A stretch of DNA of 64,000 nt from Lanius collurio (taxonomy: Eukaryota > Chordata > Aves > Passeriformes > Laniidae): the NCBI GenBank assembly GCA_020086605.1, contig JACBWW010000021.1, forward strand, positions 3,822,711-3,886,710. Reading direction: 5' to 3'. Each line of letters starts with the position of its first letter. Positions within the stretch are counted from its first letter, which is position 1. A program made the position numbers and the translations under genes. The notes under the pieces are model-generated. The model searched no databases, was not told the DNA's origin, and saw only the letters and a program-made list of their open reading frames with translations. Positions 25,701 to 38,279 of this stretch are shown piece by piece.

Positions 25701-26998
25701 GAGAATCAATTACAGAATGGCTGACGTTGGAATGGACCTCTAGAGATCATCCAGTCCAACCTCCCTGCTAAAGCAGATTCAACAAGAGTGGGCTGCACAG
25801 GATCAATTCCAGGTGGGTTTTAAATATCTCCAGAGAAGGCAACTCCACAATCTCTCTGGGCAGCTTGTTCCAGTGTGCAGCTATCCTCAAAGTAAATGAT
25901 TTTTTCCTCATATTCAGACGGACCTTGTGTTATTATTTGTGCTGTTGCCCCTTGTTCTCTTGCTGGATACCACTGAAAGGAGTCTGCCCTATCTTGTGAC
26001 ACCTTCCCTTCAGACGTTTGCATGCATGGATGAGATTCTTTCTCAGTTATCTGTTCTCAGGGCTGAACAGGCCCAGCTCCCTCAGCCTTTCCCCATAAGA
26101 GAGATGCTCCAGTCTCTTCATCACCTTTGTGCCCTTCACCAGACCCACTCCAGGTGCTCCATTGTCTCTCTGCCCTGAGGAGCCCAGAACTGGGCACAGC
26201 ACTCCAGACTGGCCTCACCAGGGCTGAGAGAGGTGCAGGATCACCTCCCTGACCTGCTGGCACTGCTCTCCCTGATGCACCCCAGGATCCCATTGGCAGT
26301 GAGCCCTGAGGACACTGCTGGCTACAGGCCTCCAACCAGACTCCATCTTGCTGATCACAACCTCTGAGCTCGGCCATGCAGCCATTCCCCAATCCCCCTC
26401 ACTGCCAACTCATCTAATCCTCGCTTCCTGAGCTATGTTATGGGAGAGAGTTTCAAATGCCTTGTTGAAGTCTAGGTAGACAACACCCACTGCTCTCTCC
26501 TCATCTACCAAGCCAGTCATGCCATTGTAGAAAGCTATCAGATTAGGCAAACATGATTCCCTTTGGTGAATGTATATGGAATACTCCTGACAATCCTTTT
26601 TAATTCCACATGCTTAGAAATGGCATCCAGGATGTGATGTTATGACCTTTCCAGGGATAGAGGTGAGGATGACTGGCCTGTAGTTTTCTAGGTCCTCCTT
26701 CCTGCCCTTACTGAATGACATTCACTTTCCTCCAGTCCTCAGACTCTCCTGTTCTCCATGACAAAGATGATGTAGAATGACATAGCAATAATATTTTCCA
26801 GCTCCCTTAGCACTCATTAGTGCATCCCATCAGAGCCCAGGGATTTGTGGGTGTCACGTTTGCCTAAATGATCTCTAACCCAATCTTCCTCCACCAAGAT
26901 TAAGTCTTCATTTCTCCAGATTTTCTCTCTTGCCTCCAGGGTCTGTGATTCCTGAAGAGTGGCCTTAGCAGTACAGACTGAAGCAAAGAAGTTTTCCC
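25701..26998 (-). mobile_element. CR1 LINE, minus strand, ORF2 fragment plus 3' UTR with internal deletion
   Basis: Read on the minus strand, this is a 5'-truncated CR1. The 5' part (26998 down to about 26817) encodes ORF2 reverse transcriptase, with blocks such as FFASVCTAK and an SDGMH form of the conserved PDGxHP segment. Motif A is visible at about 26460-26500 as VYLDFNKAF, keeping the catalytic Asp. The copy then jumps, near 26310-26326, from the motif-A side straight to the ORF2 C-terminal segment. About 0.5 kb, by comparison with the family layout, is missing, including the F-A-D-D catalytic centre. The 3' UTR ends at 25701 with a relaxed GAATC..AGAATGG form of the terminal octamer. 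Stops and frameshifts make it inactive. The 111-codon minus frame at 26057-26392 and 65-codon minus frame at 26817-27014 are parts of this element. Confidence 0.93.
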
Positions 26999-27569
26999 TG
27001 GTTTGCCATGCCAATTACTAGCAGACCACACTCTCTAACTAAACGACAGTTTCCCAAGAAAAGCTATGTTTTCATGCAGCACAATAAACTGAGTTTTGAC
27101 TTGTACGCAAACGTTTAGCTAAACTGTCTTTAAATTGTGCTCACAAGGATCATGCAAGTCACTGTTAGAAGGATTTGAGTTCTAATTAGTGACTGGCTTT
27201 GTACATCTTGCCTCCAACAGAGGCACAGCGGCTCAGAGCAGTGTGGTGCTGTGGGGATCTGGGCGAGCTTGACAAGACCAAGGCGCTTCTGCACATGGAT
27301 GTGGGATGGATCTGACCCTTGAACTTCTGCCCAAATGTCACACCCTGACTCCCACACAAAACACTTTCTTGGCTGGCTGTAAGGAACACCAGGACAGACA
27401 TCTTTGTATGTTTTGATGTGCATAAACCTTAGCTTGCCGCAGGATCTGGAAGTGCAGTAATGAAACACACACTCTGTTCTTGCCTCACAGAAAGTGAAGA
27501 GTTATTTTTGATTGTGTTAAAAAATCGTAAGTATAACTAAGTTAGAAGTTTTATAGGACTCCTACTCAC

Positions 27570-27630
27570 CTCCTCAGCACCACATGCATCTTTCTCTTTA
27601 TTTCCTTTCTTGGCAGATCGTCCTCTCCAG
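27570..27630 (-). other. Candidate internal exon (61 bp), unassigned
   Basis: On the minus strand an acceptor-like TCCTCTTAG (ending at 27631) is followed by 61 bp and a near-ideal donor GAG|GTGAGTAGG (GT at 27569-27568). One of the three frames is open through the segment and reads WRGRSAKKGNKEKDACGAEE; frame 1 is closed by a stop. The peptide is strongly basic then acidic and matches no protein I can name. The upstream pyrimidine tract is short. In 64 kb, GTGAGT/GTAAGT words are expected many times by chance, so this remains a weak candidate without transcript or cross-species evidence. Confidence 0.15.
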
Positions 27631-30600
27631 CTAAGAGGACATACTGTGTCTAAAACAAAACTGTCTTTGTACACCACATAACAAACTAACTTCTGAACTT
27701 GTATGAAAGTCACAGAGTTGACAGCTTAAGAGTTTAAATGATGGATTTTTATACCATTATGTAATTATTGCCACAAAATGAAACATTCATTCTGTGTAAA
27801 ATTCTCAGGAACAATAAATCAGTTAACATGTATGTATACACTGAAAGCCCTGAGGATATACAATGTTAAAGAACATCATAATCTGTTCAGTTTCAACTCC
27901 ACCCCTTTGGCATTAATTGAAGGAAGGTGAGATCTTTCAGAGTAAGTGAACTGGGGATTCCCTACTGATTGAGAAACATTGAGGTGATGAAAAAATGACA
28001 TATTTGGCTCCATTCCACCACACTGTGGCTTAGCTCATACAGAAAGCAGCAGCCAGAGGATGCAGTACAGGTTCCAGCACCATGTATGACTCCACTACTG
28101 ATGCACAAGTAAGCATCCAGTTTGTAGTTTTTGCTTTCATTTTCTCTTGATTTACCTGTTCCTCATACTCTCTAGTCGGTCTGTGAATAAAAATTGTTCT
28201 GTAGTCATAATAAAACTGTGCCTTAGTGACTGTGCAGCCTCAAGACAGAATGCATAAAAGGCTCTCTGCTCGCTAGGATGGTACCTCAGCTGCTTTTCCT
28301 GCTAAAAAAATAATTAGAAAATATCACCAAAATAAATGACTGTTTAAGAAACAGTTAATTCTCCCACTCAGTCACTTTCTGCAACAAATTAGAAAGCTTT
28401 CAGAAGAAGAGAATTTGTTTGCAAACAGTTCTTAACACACATCCTTAACCTGTCCAAGAGCCTGTTTATCTCTGTTTACTCCCCTACCTAGCAAGGGGAA
28501 CCGTGGTCTGCTGATACCAATCATACATGAAACTCTTTCTCAGCACTTCTAAACTGCTGATTTCATTTTCCCTTCCCCAAAGCCTGCTCTTTCCAAGGCT
28601 GTTTGTGCACAGCAAATGTCTCATTCTAAGGACAGTCAACTTTTGCATGTAATTATGCTAAAGGCAAATCTGTGACTTTTGGTGTTGATTACTAAATATG
28701 ACAAATGTTTGGAGGCTCCTGATCCAAGATTCTGGAAGTAAGTTCAAAATAGCCTGTTACAATATCTTCCTGTACAGATACTAAGTTACTTTTACCTTGC
28801 ACTAAATCTGTCTGATGTCAAGCCATACCTCTTTTTGAGCATCTTCAAGTTCCCCTTGGTATCTCTAGGCTAAATAAATTTTTAATACCAGTATTGAAGG
28901 AAGTCAGCATTACTTTTTAGTAGGAAACTCAGAAACTTCCATGAAAGGTGCAGGCTGCTAATGTGGTTTCAAAGGCTGGCCTGGGAGAAGTTCTCCAGGG
29001 ACTGCTGGTGAGTGACAGTTTCATGTGGGATTATATAAGCTTCAAAAACTAACTACAGTGCTGCCTGCAAAATCGATCTTCTGAGAAGGACTAGAGTGCT
29101 TCAGCTTTCTTCAGTTCCACATTATTTTCCCTTTTATGTTCTACTGCCAACAAAACAGCATTTCTGCACTAGATATTAATTATCAGGCAGTGTTGATTTC
29201 ATTGCCTTTAGTAATAATTTTACATTGATACAACAGTTTGTATTTTGCAAGCACTTGAAAAACAGTAAGATGTGAAATTACAGTGTTTGTGAAAATATAT
29301 TTAATAAATTCAATGACAAACCCCTCTAAGGAAACTGAAAAGCCCATTAAATGGAAGAGTCTGAAATACACTAAGACAACAGCTCCTTATATACTGAAAA
29401 TGTTCCCTTCCTCTAGGACTTGTTTAATTCCAAGTGTCATGATTTAACAAAAGAGAAATGTGCGAGACTTGCAGTCACACTGCATAAAATAAGCTTACGT
29501 AAGTTGGAACTCTCTCTTTAGTAATGAAGCACTTTCTTAATTCCATAGGGTTGGACTGAACCCTCACTGATTATTAGCACTTCCCATGCAGATACTAAAA
29601 TAGCTCCATATGCCTGGATATTCTTGCAAGAATGGCTGAGGAGTCACTGCAGGTGTTATCTGAGCACTTCAGAGCAGTGTTACATAGGCTCTGTACTGTG
29701 TTAATATTGAACATCTTCACACTCTTGACTTCCAGCAGCTCCACAGTGCAATATGAAAGAACACAAAAATTTACAAAGAATTTGTATTAAGTTACAAATC
29801 CTTTAATTCTTTTGGGATGCTAAAAAGAAACCTGCTTAAGTCTTTGTGACTGATTAACTCCTCAGTAATGTAAGAAGACTGTGATGGGTGAGATGTGACT
29901 GTATAATAACATCAGAACATGAATTCATACTTTTATTGAGGTGTGCTTAATTTAACCAGTACAGCTAGGCATAATTAGGCATTAATTCCATTCCAAGGCC
30001 ATTTAACATGAATTGCCAAGAGAACAGCAGAAGCCCCAATACAAATATTTTGTAAATATCCAAAAGACTTGGATGTTCCTACAATCTGTCTTATTTTGCC
30101 AGTTGGAAAGTATTAATAAAAAAAGAAGCAGAAAACTCCTTTGGTTGGAGAGGAAATGAGAGTGCCATTTTTCAGGGGTTCCTTGAAAAACAGCTAAGAG
30201 AGAGACTCTACAGAGGAATCTGAAGAAGCTGGACTCACCACACTAACATGTACCAAAATCATATTTTCTCTTCTACAGACTGATATCCAGAGCCTCCTAC
30301 CCTGTGTTTTTTCCTCATAAAAACGAAAAAGCAAGTCCATTGTGTCCCCATGCACACACATGTAAATTCCTGCACGTAGCATGTAAAACACAAGACATTT
30401 TACAATTATCATCTTACTCTGCCATCAAAGGGGAGCACCACCACTGCAGCTACTCAAACACACCTACCTCTCATGTGAGACTTGAACCAATAAAGATATT
30501 TGCATTTACTCTCATATACACAGTCGTAAAACACCTAATAACACAGTGACAATCAAGCTTGCCTCCAACAGCTACCATCTAAATAGGAAAGAAAAAAAAA

Positions 30601-30636
30601 TAGAGATCAAACCATCTGGACAAGTGGCACAGAAAA

Positions 30637-30655
30637 TGAAAATAAATAAATAAAA
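30637..30655. repeat. (AAAT)n short tetranucleotide repeat
   Basis: About four units of AAAT/AATA lie within an A-rich context that also holds a nine-A run near 30590-30600. Confidence 0.75.
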
Positions 30656-33600
30656 TTTTTAAAAGGGTTATTTACTCTTAATGCCTTCATCAAGGTTCTA
30701 CTTCCTCACAGGAAAATTATCTTCCTCTAGAGCCCTGACACCGTACAGCAAAGACAGAGTTAGCTTTCAACAAAGCTATTTTGTCTTAAACAGGGCCACA
30801 GCTTGGCTTGAAGCTATGCTACTGAATAGTCTTTAAATATGGAAGGAGTTGCATGCCCTAACCAGAAATAGAAGCATAAGGAATCTAATGAAAATGTGAA
30901 GTATTCATCAGGGAAATGTGGAAAAGCTATGATAGCAGTTTCTTTAAATGGCTTTGTGAATTTAATTCTTATAGATCAATGAAATTAGTTACTTAGTATA
31001 CTTAACAATGGGTATAAAAATAGCCAGTAGAGAAATCAGAAAACCTCTCTTCTAAAAAAATAATTATACAGGGTTTTTTTGTCAGTATTAATGACTTTCA
31101 ATGCCTTATAATTTCTCCTGCTTTCCTTCTCATTGGTGATCATTAGCCCTAACTGCAGCTGAATTGCCCCTAAATCATGCAGCAATGAACTGATGGAGAT
31201 CCTAAGGGGCTAGCAAGGCCAACACATGAAGCATCCAAAATTCTTCAATTCAATGCCACCTGTGGCAAGGTAAAAGGTGTGCTAAAAAGACAACTGTACA
31301 AACAACCTACTATTTGGGAATTAATTCATTACAGTCTTAAAAATCCTTGGGTTTTGCAGCTTCATGGAGCTGGTCATCAAAGCAAAGTGTTACTTTCACC
31401 TGGAGTAAGCAGGAAAAGAGTAAGAATGTGGTGAAATTGAAGAGTCAGAGGAGTATCACCCTACTAACAGAAAAGACTTCTGCCTTTATTCTGTACAACC
31501 CAGTTCAAAATCTTTGCTACAATATTGTATCTAACTTTAGAGAAGCAAAAGAAGATGTATGATTTCTGAATCATGCAATCACTGACTTTGCTAACAGGAA
31601 AATACTCAACTTCAGGTCACAGTTTGGCATTTTTCAGTTTGAACACCAAGAGGTGTTTAATATGGTTAAAAGAATGGGAGCTAAAATGCTGAAAATGATT
31701 AAGTCTCTGGTAAACTCAGCTTAATCATAGGGGGCATTCCCTTTAATTTGATCTTTCATTTCTCTCAGATAAACAAGCCTAATTACTTGTTTCCTTCAGG
31801 ATAAATTGAGGGAATTATGGTATTTAATTTAAAGCTACTGCTTCATCTTAATAGTCCCTTGGTATGAAGAGACTTCAAAATTGTTAATATCTAGACTGTC
31901 TGTAAGCCAAAGACTCTTAACAGCAGCAATCATTGATTCTCTTGTCATATTTCAAAAGCCAAACCAGAGATGACGAGTTTAAATTTAAGACTCCCAGTGG
32001 AATAACCTCTTTCATCTATGCTGTGATCTGAGCAGCTCTGCTATTATAAGCTACTCAAAGTAGTCTTTGTAAAGTGCTTTATGAATTTCAGGTTTAACTG
32101 AACCCTGAACTGATACCTTTGTTGTTGCTGTTATTTGGGGGGTTTTCTGTTCAATTAAAAGTATTATAAAGCATTTTTCAAAAAATACAAAATACCATTT
32201 TTATTTTTCCTCTGCATTTAAATATATATGTGTAGCAAGTACAGCTGACTGACAACTAGAGTATCATAGCACTGCATAAAAAATATGCAATTCACTCTCA
32301 GTAAAGGAATACTAAAAAGTTTGCCTTTATTTCCTCATTTTTCACTTATATGAAAGCTTCCTCTATCTATCAATCAGATCTCTTTAAACACTGAAACAAC
32401 AGCTCTCACCCCTGATTTGGCTAAAATGAAAGCCTCTCTTAAGGTTCATCACATTTTCACGTGAGCATTTTTGTGCCTCCTTCATTCTTGAAAAGAGCTC
32501 CCTGTAATAAAACTCCTCTTAACTTCTTTCTCTACAAAAACTGGGTAGGCATTAGACAGAAGGTGAGTTGAGAGCATTCCTCTCAGACTGCCCAGTGCTG
32601 TCCCCTTGTTTCCCCATGCTGCCCCTTCTGTGCCATCACTTCCTGTCTTTGCCTTCAGCTGTAGGATCCTGAGGCGAGACCACAGCACCATTCTGTATCT
32701 GTGTGCCCAGTAAACAGCACCATCAAAATCCTACTGCTCCTTGCAGATATTTAGAATTAAAGTACAGTTTTTACTTCAATTCTGCTATATTACTGGGGAT
32801 TTTATTGCAATAGTTTACTGTATAAATACTGTAAGAAATTAATTAAACAGTATGTTTTACAATTACAGCCAAGCTGCAGGAAAGGATTCTCTGTTCTGCT
32901 TGCTCTGAAGTCTGGATGAATGATCCTACACAATTGTAAAAGCTCCCCATCTTAACCTTGACCTTTGCTGGCCAGCCAGTCACTGCAAAGTTAATTAGGG
33001 TACATGTGTATAAAGGACATCCTTTCCTAGGTGCACAATAATGAGCTCAGTAAAATAAAGAAACAACTCTGCTGCAAAAACTTGCAAGTCAGATTCCACA
33101 TGCTCACAGAGCAGGCAGGTCAAAACCAATTTATTATGACTCTCATTTGGAAATGATCCAATACAGGTGATATTTCAGTTTATGATTTAAGTATTGTTCA
33201 AATAAGAGAATATATAATCCTCTCAAACCAAATAAGTCAACAAATCCTCAAAGTCTTGCTTAGTCTTTCTAAAATATAAATAGTATGCAACAAAATGAAT
33301 GGAATATTTCAGCCCCATTAGATAGGTTTTGAAAGAAGTATAAAGATCTATCTAATGCAGTTTTAACCAGGTCCACAGTAACCTGCACATATACACTTTT
33401 ATTGGCATCTAAGCAATGCTAAATGAGGCATATATTATCAATTTTAAAAGTCATAAATTAAAGAATATTGTTAGAACTTCTTAGAAATTATGTCCCCATG
33501 GTATTGTTCATAGACTTGTCAGAACTTATATGGTTTATAATGGAATAAATACCTTAAAAACTCATTTTGAACTAAACTCTATCATTTGTGTGACTTACAA

Positions 33601-35569
33601 ACCCATTCATTTTCTTTGCACATACAACGAGGAATTTGAAGTCCCTAAGCAAATGCCAGATCATTTTAATATGTATTGAAAACATACTAAGGTTACACCA
33701 GTGCTTGCGTGTCTTTTCTATTTATAGTTAAGTATAAAAGAGTCATGTGCACAATCTGAAAAAACAGCAGTGTTGATAAATCCCTGGTTGTGTGTACCAG
33801 AAGAATAGCTCTTGGTCTGGTTTGGCATTTAAAGTCTGACTCCTTTTCACACGCCACAAACCCCCCACACATTCTGCTGCTAATACTCTACACAACAGGG
33901 CTAATACCAGACGATTAGAACATGCTTCAGTAGCATAATTCTCTAAAGGGAATGAATATCCTATAAGTTAAATGATGACACTAGGTTATATAAAATCCCA
34001 ATTAGCTCAGCAGAAAAGAAGAAAGGCTTTAGAGATATGAAACTGTCAAAGCAGACCATTCATAAAGGGGTATGATTTCCTCTTTGCCTTTCAATCTCAT
34101 TTTCAAAACAGCATCCTAAACTAGCATTTGCAAATATATCTGTTTCTGTACACAAACAGGCGAATTCCACACCCAAGTGCTTGCTCACCTGATAATGCAG
34201 CAAATACATACCAGTCTCACAATCACCAGGAATTAGGTTCCTGTTCTTAGCCTTCTGATCATTTAGTCCTCACAGGTTAAATCAGTGGCAATGCTATGAT
34301 ATTATATTTAAATGGCTTTTCAACAAAGACCAAAGCTATTTTTCACACAATGAAGTGAGCCATCATAAGACATTAGTTCATATTTGTAAATGAAAACTTT
34401 GTCTAGGAACTGCTCTTTTATAATAATGCCTGCTGTTTGCACCGTCTACCATTTTACAAAGTGTATTTCTGTATTTTGAGAAGCTCTCCTGATGTTTGCA
34501 ATCTCCTGCCCTTTGTAAGAAATAGCTTCTAAATCTGAAAAACACTTTGGGTTGCATTGTGCCTATAGGTCCAGAGGCAGGACAACACTGCCTGAATGAA
34601 CAGTACTCTGTCACCTCCTTGGTCTCTCTGCAGTTCTGCAGCCCAGGGAATGAACTGAGACTGGAGTAGATGAATGGAAATCCATTCAACATGTACTTCA
34701 CAGCCCTGGGGAAGTCACTGGAAATTACAATGTCACTTATGACTGTACTACCTGGTCAAACTCGCTTTATAACAGCTACTAGGGAAGGAGTAAAACTCTT
34801 CTTCCACTAATACTTGTTGTAGAGCTGAATTTATAGCTTTATTATGAAAGATGCTCTGTGTGTCGTAGATGAGTGTAAATACACATGAAAAGAAACAGTG
34901 TAAACACTGACTTGGACCCACTGGCCACCCATTTTTGCAAAGTGAAGCTTTTGAACTGAATGTTGTGAACTGAACTGGCAATTGCCTCACTGCACTTTAT
35001 TCTTCTCAGCACAGTCAAGCAGTTCAAAATTGCACACTTGCAAAATATAAACTGGACTTACTTCACATGTATTGCTCTTGCAACCAAGAGTTTTAGAAGC
35101 AGTAGAAATTTTTCAAAGAAGTGGTAACCTCTTCTAAAGTGAAGTCATTCTTCCTCTGAGTGAAGCCACTTCCATAACAATTGTTCTCAGAGAGAGCGTC
35201 AGCAACAAATTAGAGGAAGTCAAGGCAAAAGAAGGAGCACACAAGAATCTCTGGCTGCAACTGATTCTGCTACTTCTTTGTTTAATCATAATTCCAAGTG
35301 TCAGAAGTGGGTGTAGCAGGAAAAGCAAATAACAAGAAGCAGAATGATAGATTAAAGTCCTTTCTAATTTGGACTTAAAGTTTAACTATATACCACCATG
35401 GAAAATTTCATTAATTTTGTTGCAAATTTTCCCAGCAAGTGGTTAGAAAAATTATTATTTTTAGCATAACGACCAGGCATAGCTACAGCAGCCTTACAGT
35501 ATTTTGTTGTGATGGAATTCTGTTTCTCTTCTGAGATGATAGTTTTCTGCACGGTCACACCCTGTACCG

Positions 35570-35632
35570 AGAAGCAAGAAATAAAAAGGAACAGAAAATG
35601 AAAAGGGAAAAAGGAAGAAAAATCACCTACAA
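35570..35632. repeat. Purine-rich (A/G) low-complexity tract
   Basis: About 60 bases are nearly all A and G, with irregular GAAAA/GGAA units and only a few pyrimidines. There is no exact repeating unit. Confidence 0.6.
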
Positions 35633-36355
35633 CTGCTATTATATTTCTTTAGGTCCAGTGGTACTACAAAACCACTAACAGGAAATATGCAATGAAAAGG
35701 TACCTGTATGTTTAAAGAATGTCAGATTTTTTTGAAGTCAGGGAGCACTGCTACAGAACAGGACTTTTCTGGTGGGCTCAGCAGAAGGAATGCACACTCT
35801 AAAACTGAATGAATGACTCTTCTCCTGCTCTCATGTGACTACCATGAATACCATGATCACAGCAAGTGCAACACTGTTTTTAAATAGAGGTGCTACACCG
35901 TGTCTCTGATGAAACCTAGACTAAAATCTCTTGAAAACAAAATGCATTCTTTCAATATGAAATAGCATGTTCAGATTCATCAGTCTGAGTTTTGAGAAGT
36001 TATTAAGATTGAAACAGATCACTTGCCCTACTCAAGGATAATGGTAACAGTGTGGCTGCAATTTAGCCCCAACACAAGTTCTCAGTGGAATTGTATCTGT
36101 ATCAGCTCTCTAACACAGATGTACCTGCTTTCAGCCAGAGCACAACTTCATTTTAAATGGATTGTTAGTCAATAATTATGGAAGTAAATCTTAGAGAAAA
36201 AACTAAGCTACAATCACCACATGCTTTCCCCCCAATATTCATGTTTTTCGCTTGCTCTCATTCATAAACCAATGTAACAAGGCAAACTAAGTCCAATGGT
36301 GATCAGTGATATCCTCTCTATAAGCTCTACATTAGAAAGTATTGATGGGCAGTGA

Positions 36356-36425
36356 GAATCACAGAATACCAGGTTGGAAGGGGACCTCAAGGATTACCAG
36401 GCCCAGCCCAGGCTGACAACACTCT
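36356..36425 (-). mobile_element. CR1 LINE, short 3' tail
   Basis: The segment begins GAATCACAGAATACC and continues with 'ggttggaaggggacctcaag', the classic reverse-complement signature of the CR1 3' end (terminal octamer repeats followed by the conserved UTR). Only about 70 bp remain before similarity fades near 'ccaggctgacaac'. Confidence 0.8.
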
Positions 36426-37026
36426 GAAAGAGGCCAGTTTGAAAAGAGAGATTGGTGCTACTGTAGAGAAAACTGTAGAAAAAGCTGCACAGAACAGTGA
36501 GTTCACACACTCCCAAAGCTGCTGATCAGTGAAACTGTCAAACCCAGCTTTTGTTCATGTAAACAGAGGAAGACTGTTCCTATAACAAACTTGCCCCAAT
36601 GTGCCCTGCAGGGATTCATGTTGCAATTCTTTATCAATTCCAGCCAGGCATTATTCTGCCAGCTTGTAATCCTATAGCAGGAGAAAGCTGCATAAAGAAA
36701 TGCAGAAAAAGTGCAATAGCTCATCTTTCTTCATGCCACACATGCCAAAGCACTAAAAAAGCATTTTGTAAATATGTAATTGGCAATAAACTGGAATATA
36801 ATTTTTTTGTTTTAAATTGCTGGCTGTAGTATATACAAGGAGCTGGACTGAAAGCCTTTGTGAAGGTGGTTTGAACAGCTTCTTGGTCACTTCTCATTTA
36901 TTGTGTGGCACTGCAGCAGTAATCAAAGAAGTTGGGAGCATGCTGGAGGAAGCTTTGAGGGAGCATGAGTAAGGTTTTGAACAAAGATGGTGGCTCAAGA
37001 TGGTAGGATAGTTATTGTTGAGCTTT
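36426..37026. other. Unique sequence between CR1 tail and LTR
   Basis: About 600 bp carries no recognised element. A 76-codon plus frame (36599-36829) and a 73-codon minus frame (36503-36724) overlap and have no recognisable features. Confidence 0.5.
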
Positions 37027-37377
37027 TGATGGGATACCCTTCTTTCTCGGACCAGGTAAAAGAGCAGAGGAGGCTGCTGTCCTGCTAAGTTCTTTATTTC
37101 ATAGTCTCACAGCTTTCTGGAAGGCAGAGTTCGAGGGGGTTACATGATAAAGCCAAGCAGCAACAGCAAACAGCAGGCAGAAAACAGCTTCTTCTTCTAA
37201 TTCTAGTTTCCTCTATTATTTTTTTCTTACAGAAGTGTGGATTTGTTAATTGACCAATAAGATTAACACATGATTCTAGTTTTTCTTTTCTTAACCTATC
37301 CTGGTCTAATTCAGTTGTAAGTCTTAACACAAGTGTTACATAGGTACTACACAGATTTGCGTGTGCAGTTTCTATCA
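37027..37377 (-). mobile_element. Solo long terminal repeat (endogenous retrovirus), minus strand
   Basis: Read on the minus strand, this 351-bp unit starts TGATAG and ends CCCATCA, giving TG..CA ends with a 4-bp inverted terminal repeat (TGAT/ATCA). It is flanked by near-identical 5-bp sequences, GCTTT at 37022-37026 and GCTCT at 37378-37382, as expected of a target-site duplication with one change. Inside, in the proper order, are a CCAAT-type box (ATTGG on the minus strand, near 37252-37256), a TATA-like CTTTATCATG (about 37143-37152) and an AATAAA polyadenylation signal (complement of 37093-37098), with about 65 bp of R/U5-like sequence after it. No second LTR and no internal gag/pol/env sequence lie on either side within the window, so it is best explained as a solo LTR left by LTR-LTR recombination. 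The family is not assigned; a 5-bp duplication would fit ERVL-like or related groups. Confidence 0.65.
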
Positions 37378-38279
37378 GCTCTTATTGTTCATGTGAACAC
37401 TATCTAAAAATGTGAACAGTATAGTTCTATCTATATTTTGTCTAAAGTAAAGAAATTCTGTGAAAAGGTAACACTGCTGCAGTAAGAACTGTGTTTTAAG
37501 GTCTCTTTGCTGCAGCTTTTCAATGTTTAAAGCACTTAGCATATATTTCTACTAAAAATTAAAAATCTATATTTCTATTTCACTTGGGTGTGACTTCATG
37601 TATCCCAGTTTATCTAAAGGTTTTAATTCAACCCCTGTGCTTTGGCATTCCTCTGGGCCAGAGTCCAGAGAAGCTTTCACTCCAACAAGGTATGCTTCTC
37701 ATTTTCCTAAAACATGTTTGTTATTTGGGTACTAAGGATCAACTTGCTATGGCAGATGCAACTATATACTAAAAAAATGTGTATTTGTTATGCATTTCAG
37801 TTACTTGAAAAGTAAACACTCCTGCTTTCACATGCACATGTACATCCACATAGCTCTGCATTTCTCAACAGTCTGAGTCCATTCTGCCATGGGAAACACC
37901 ACCAGGCCTGGGAGAAAGAGAATGAAAGGGAATTGCAAAGTCGGCCCAACTCCAGTGAAAATTGCCTGCACCATAAACCTTACAGCAATGGCAGGTTATT
38001 TTTACAGTAAGCTCACTGAAGGAATTAGAGTGAAAAGCATGCATTTGCTGCTCATACTTTTAGAACATTTCAAGACAGGGCGGTATCTTCTCCTCTAAAG
38101 TCATTCAAGTACACCATATCTCCAGAAAGGCATCTCAACTCTGGCTGTCCTAATCAAACCTTTATGAGAAATTCCAAAAGACAGTTTGCAGTGACAGCAC
38201 TTACAGTTATATATTCCACTGCATTATATGGACGCATTTATTTTGACAGAAGCAACAACCAACATTTCCAGCACTACTC
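37378..38279. other. Unique sequence between LTR and CR1
   Basis: About 0.9 kb of AT-rich DNA has no recognisable gene or repeat. Short plus-strand frames at 37584-37772 and 37889-38098 show no domain and no consistent splice boundaries. Confidence 0.5.

Larger units (their letters stand above)
26999..36355. other. Unique noncoding stretch
   Basis: About 9.3 kb is AT-rich with no assigned gene or clear transposon. It contains one minus-strand exon-like segment (27570-27630), an (AAAT)n run (about 30637-30655) and a purine-rich tract (35570-35632). A 112-codon minus frame at 27130-27468 and a 107-codon minus frame at 34378-34701 have no recognisable domain. TATA-like words near 28254 and 33009 lack any supporting exon. 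Confidence 0.55.

Noticed and set aside
25927..26178. 83-codon plus-strand open frame with a hydrophobic start
   Set aside because: It lies antisense inside the minus-strand CR1 3' region; no independent gene is indicated.
29546..29575. 'gggttggactgaaccctca' as a CR1 tail
   Set aside because: A single short phrase without the adjoining CR1 blocks or terminal octamer repeats.
33005..33062. TATA-like word followed by AATAAAG, as an LTR
   Set aside because: No TG..CA boundaries or flanking duplication could be found, and the spacing between the two signals is too short for a convincing LTR.
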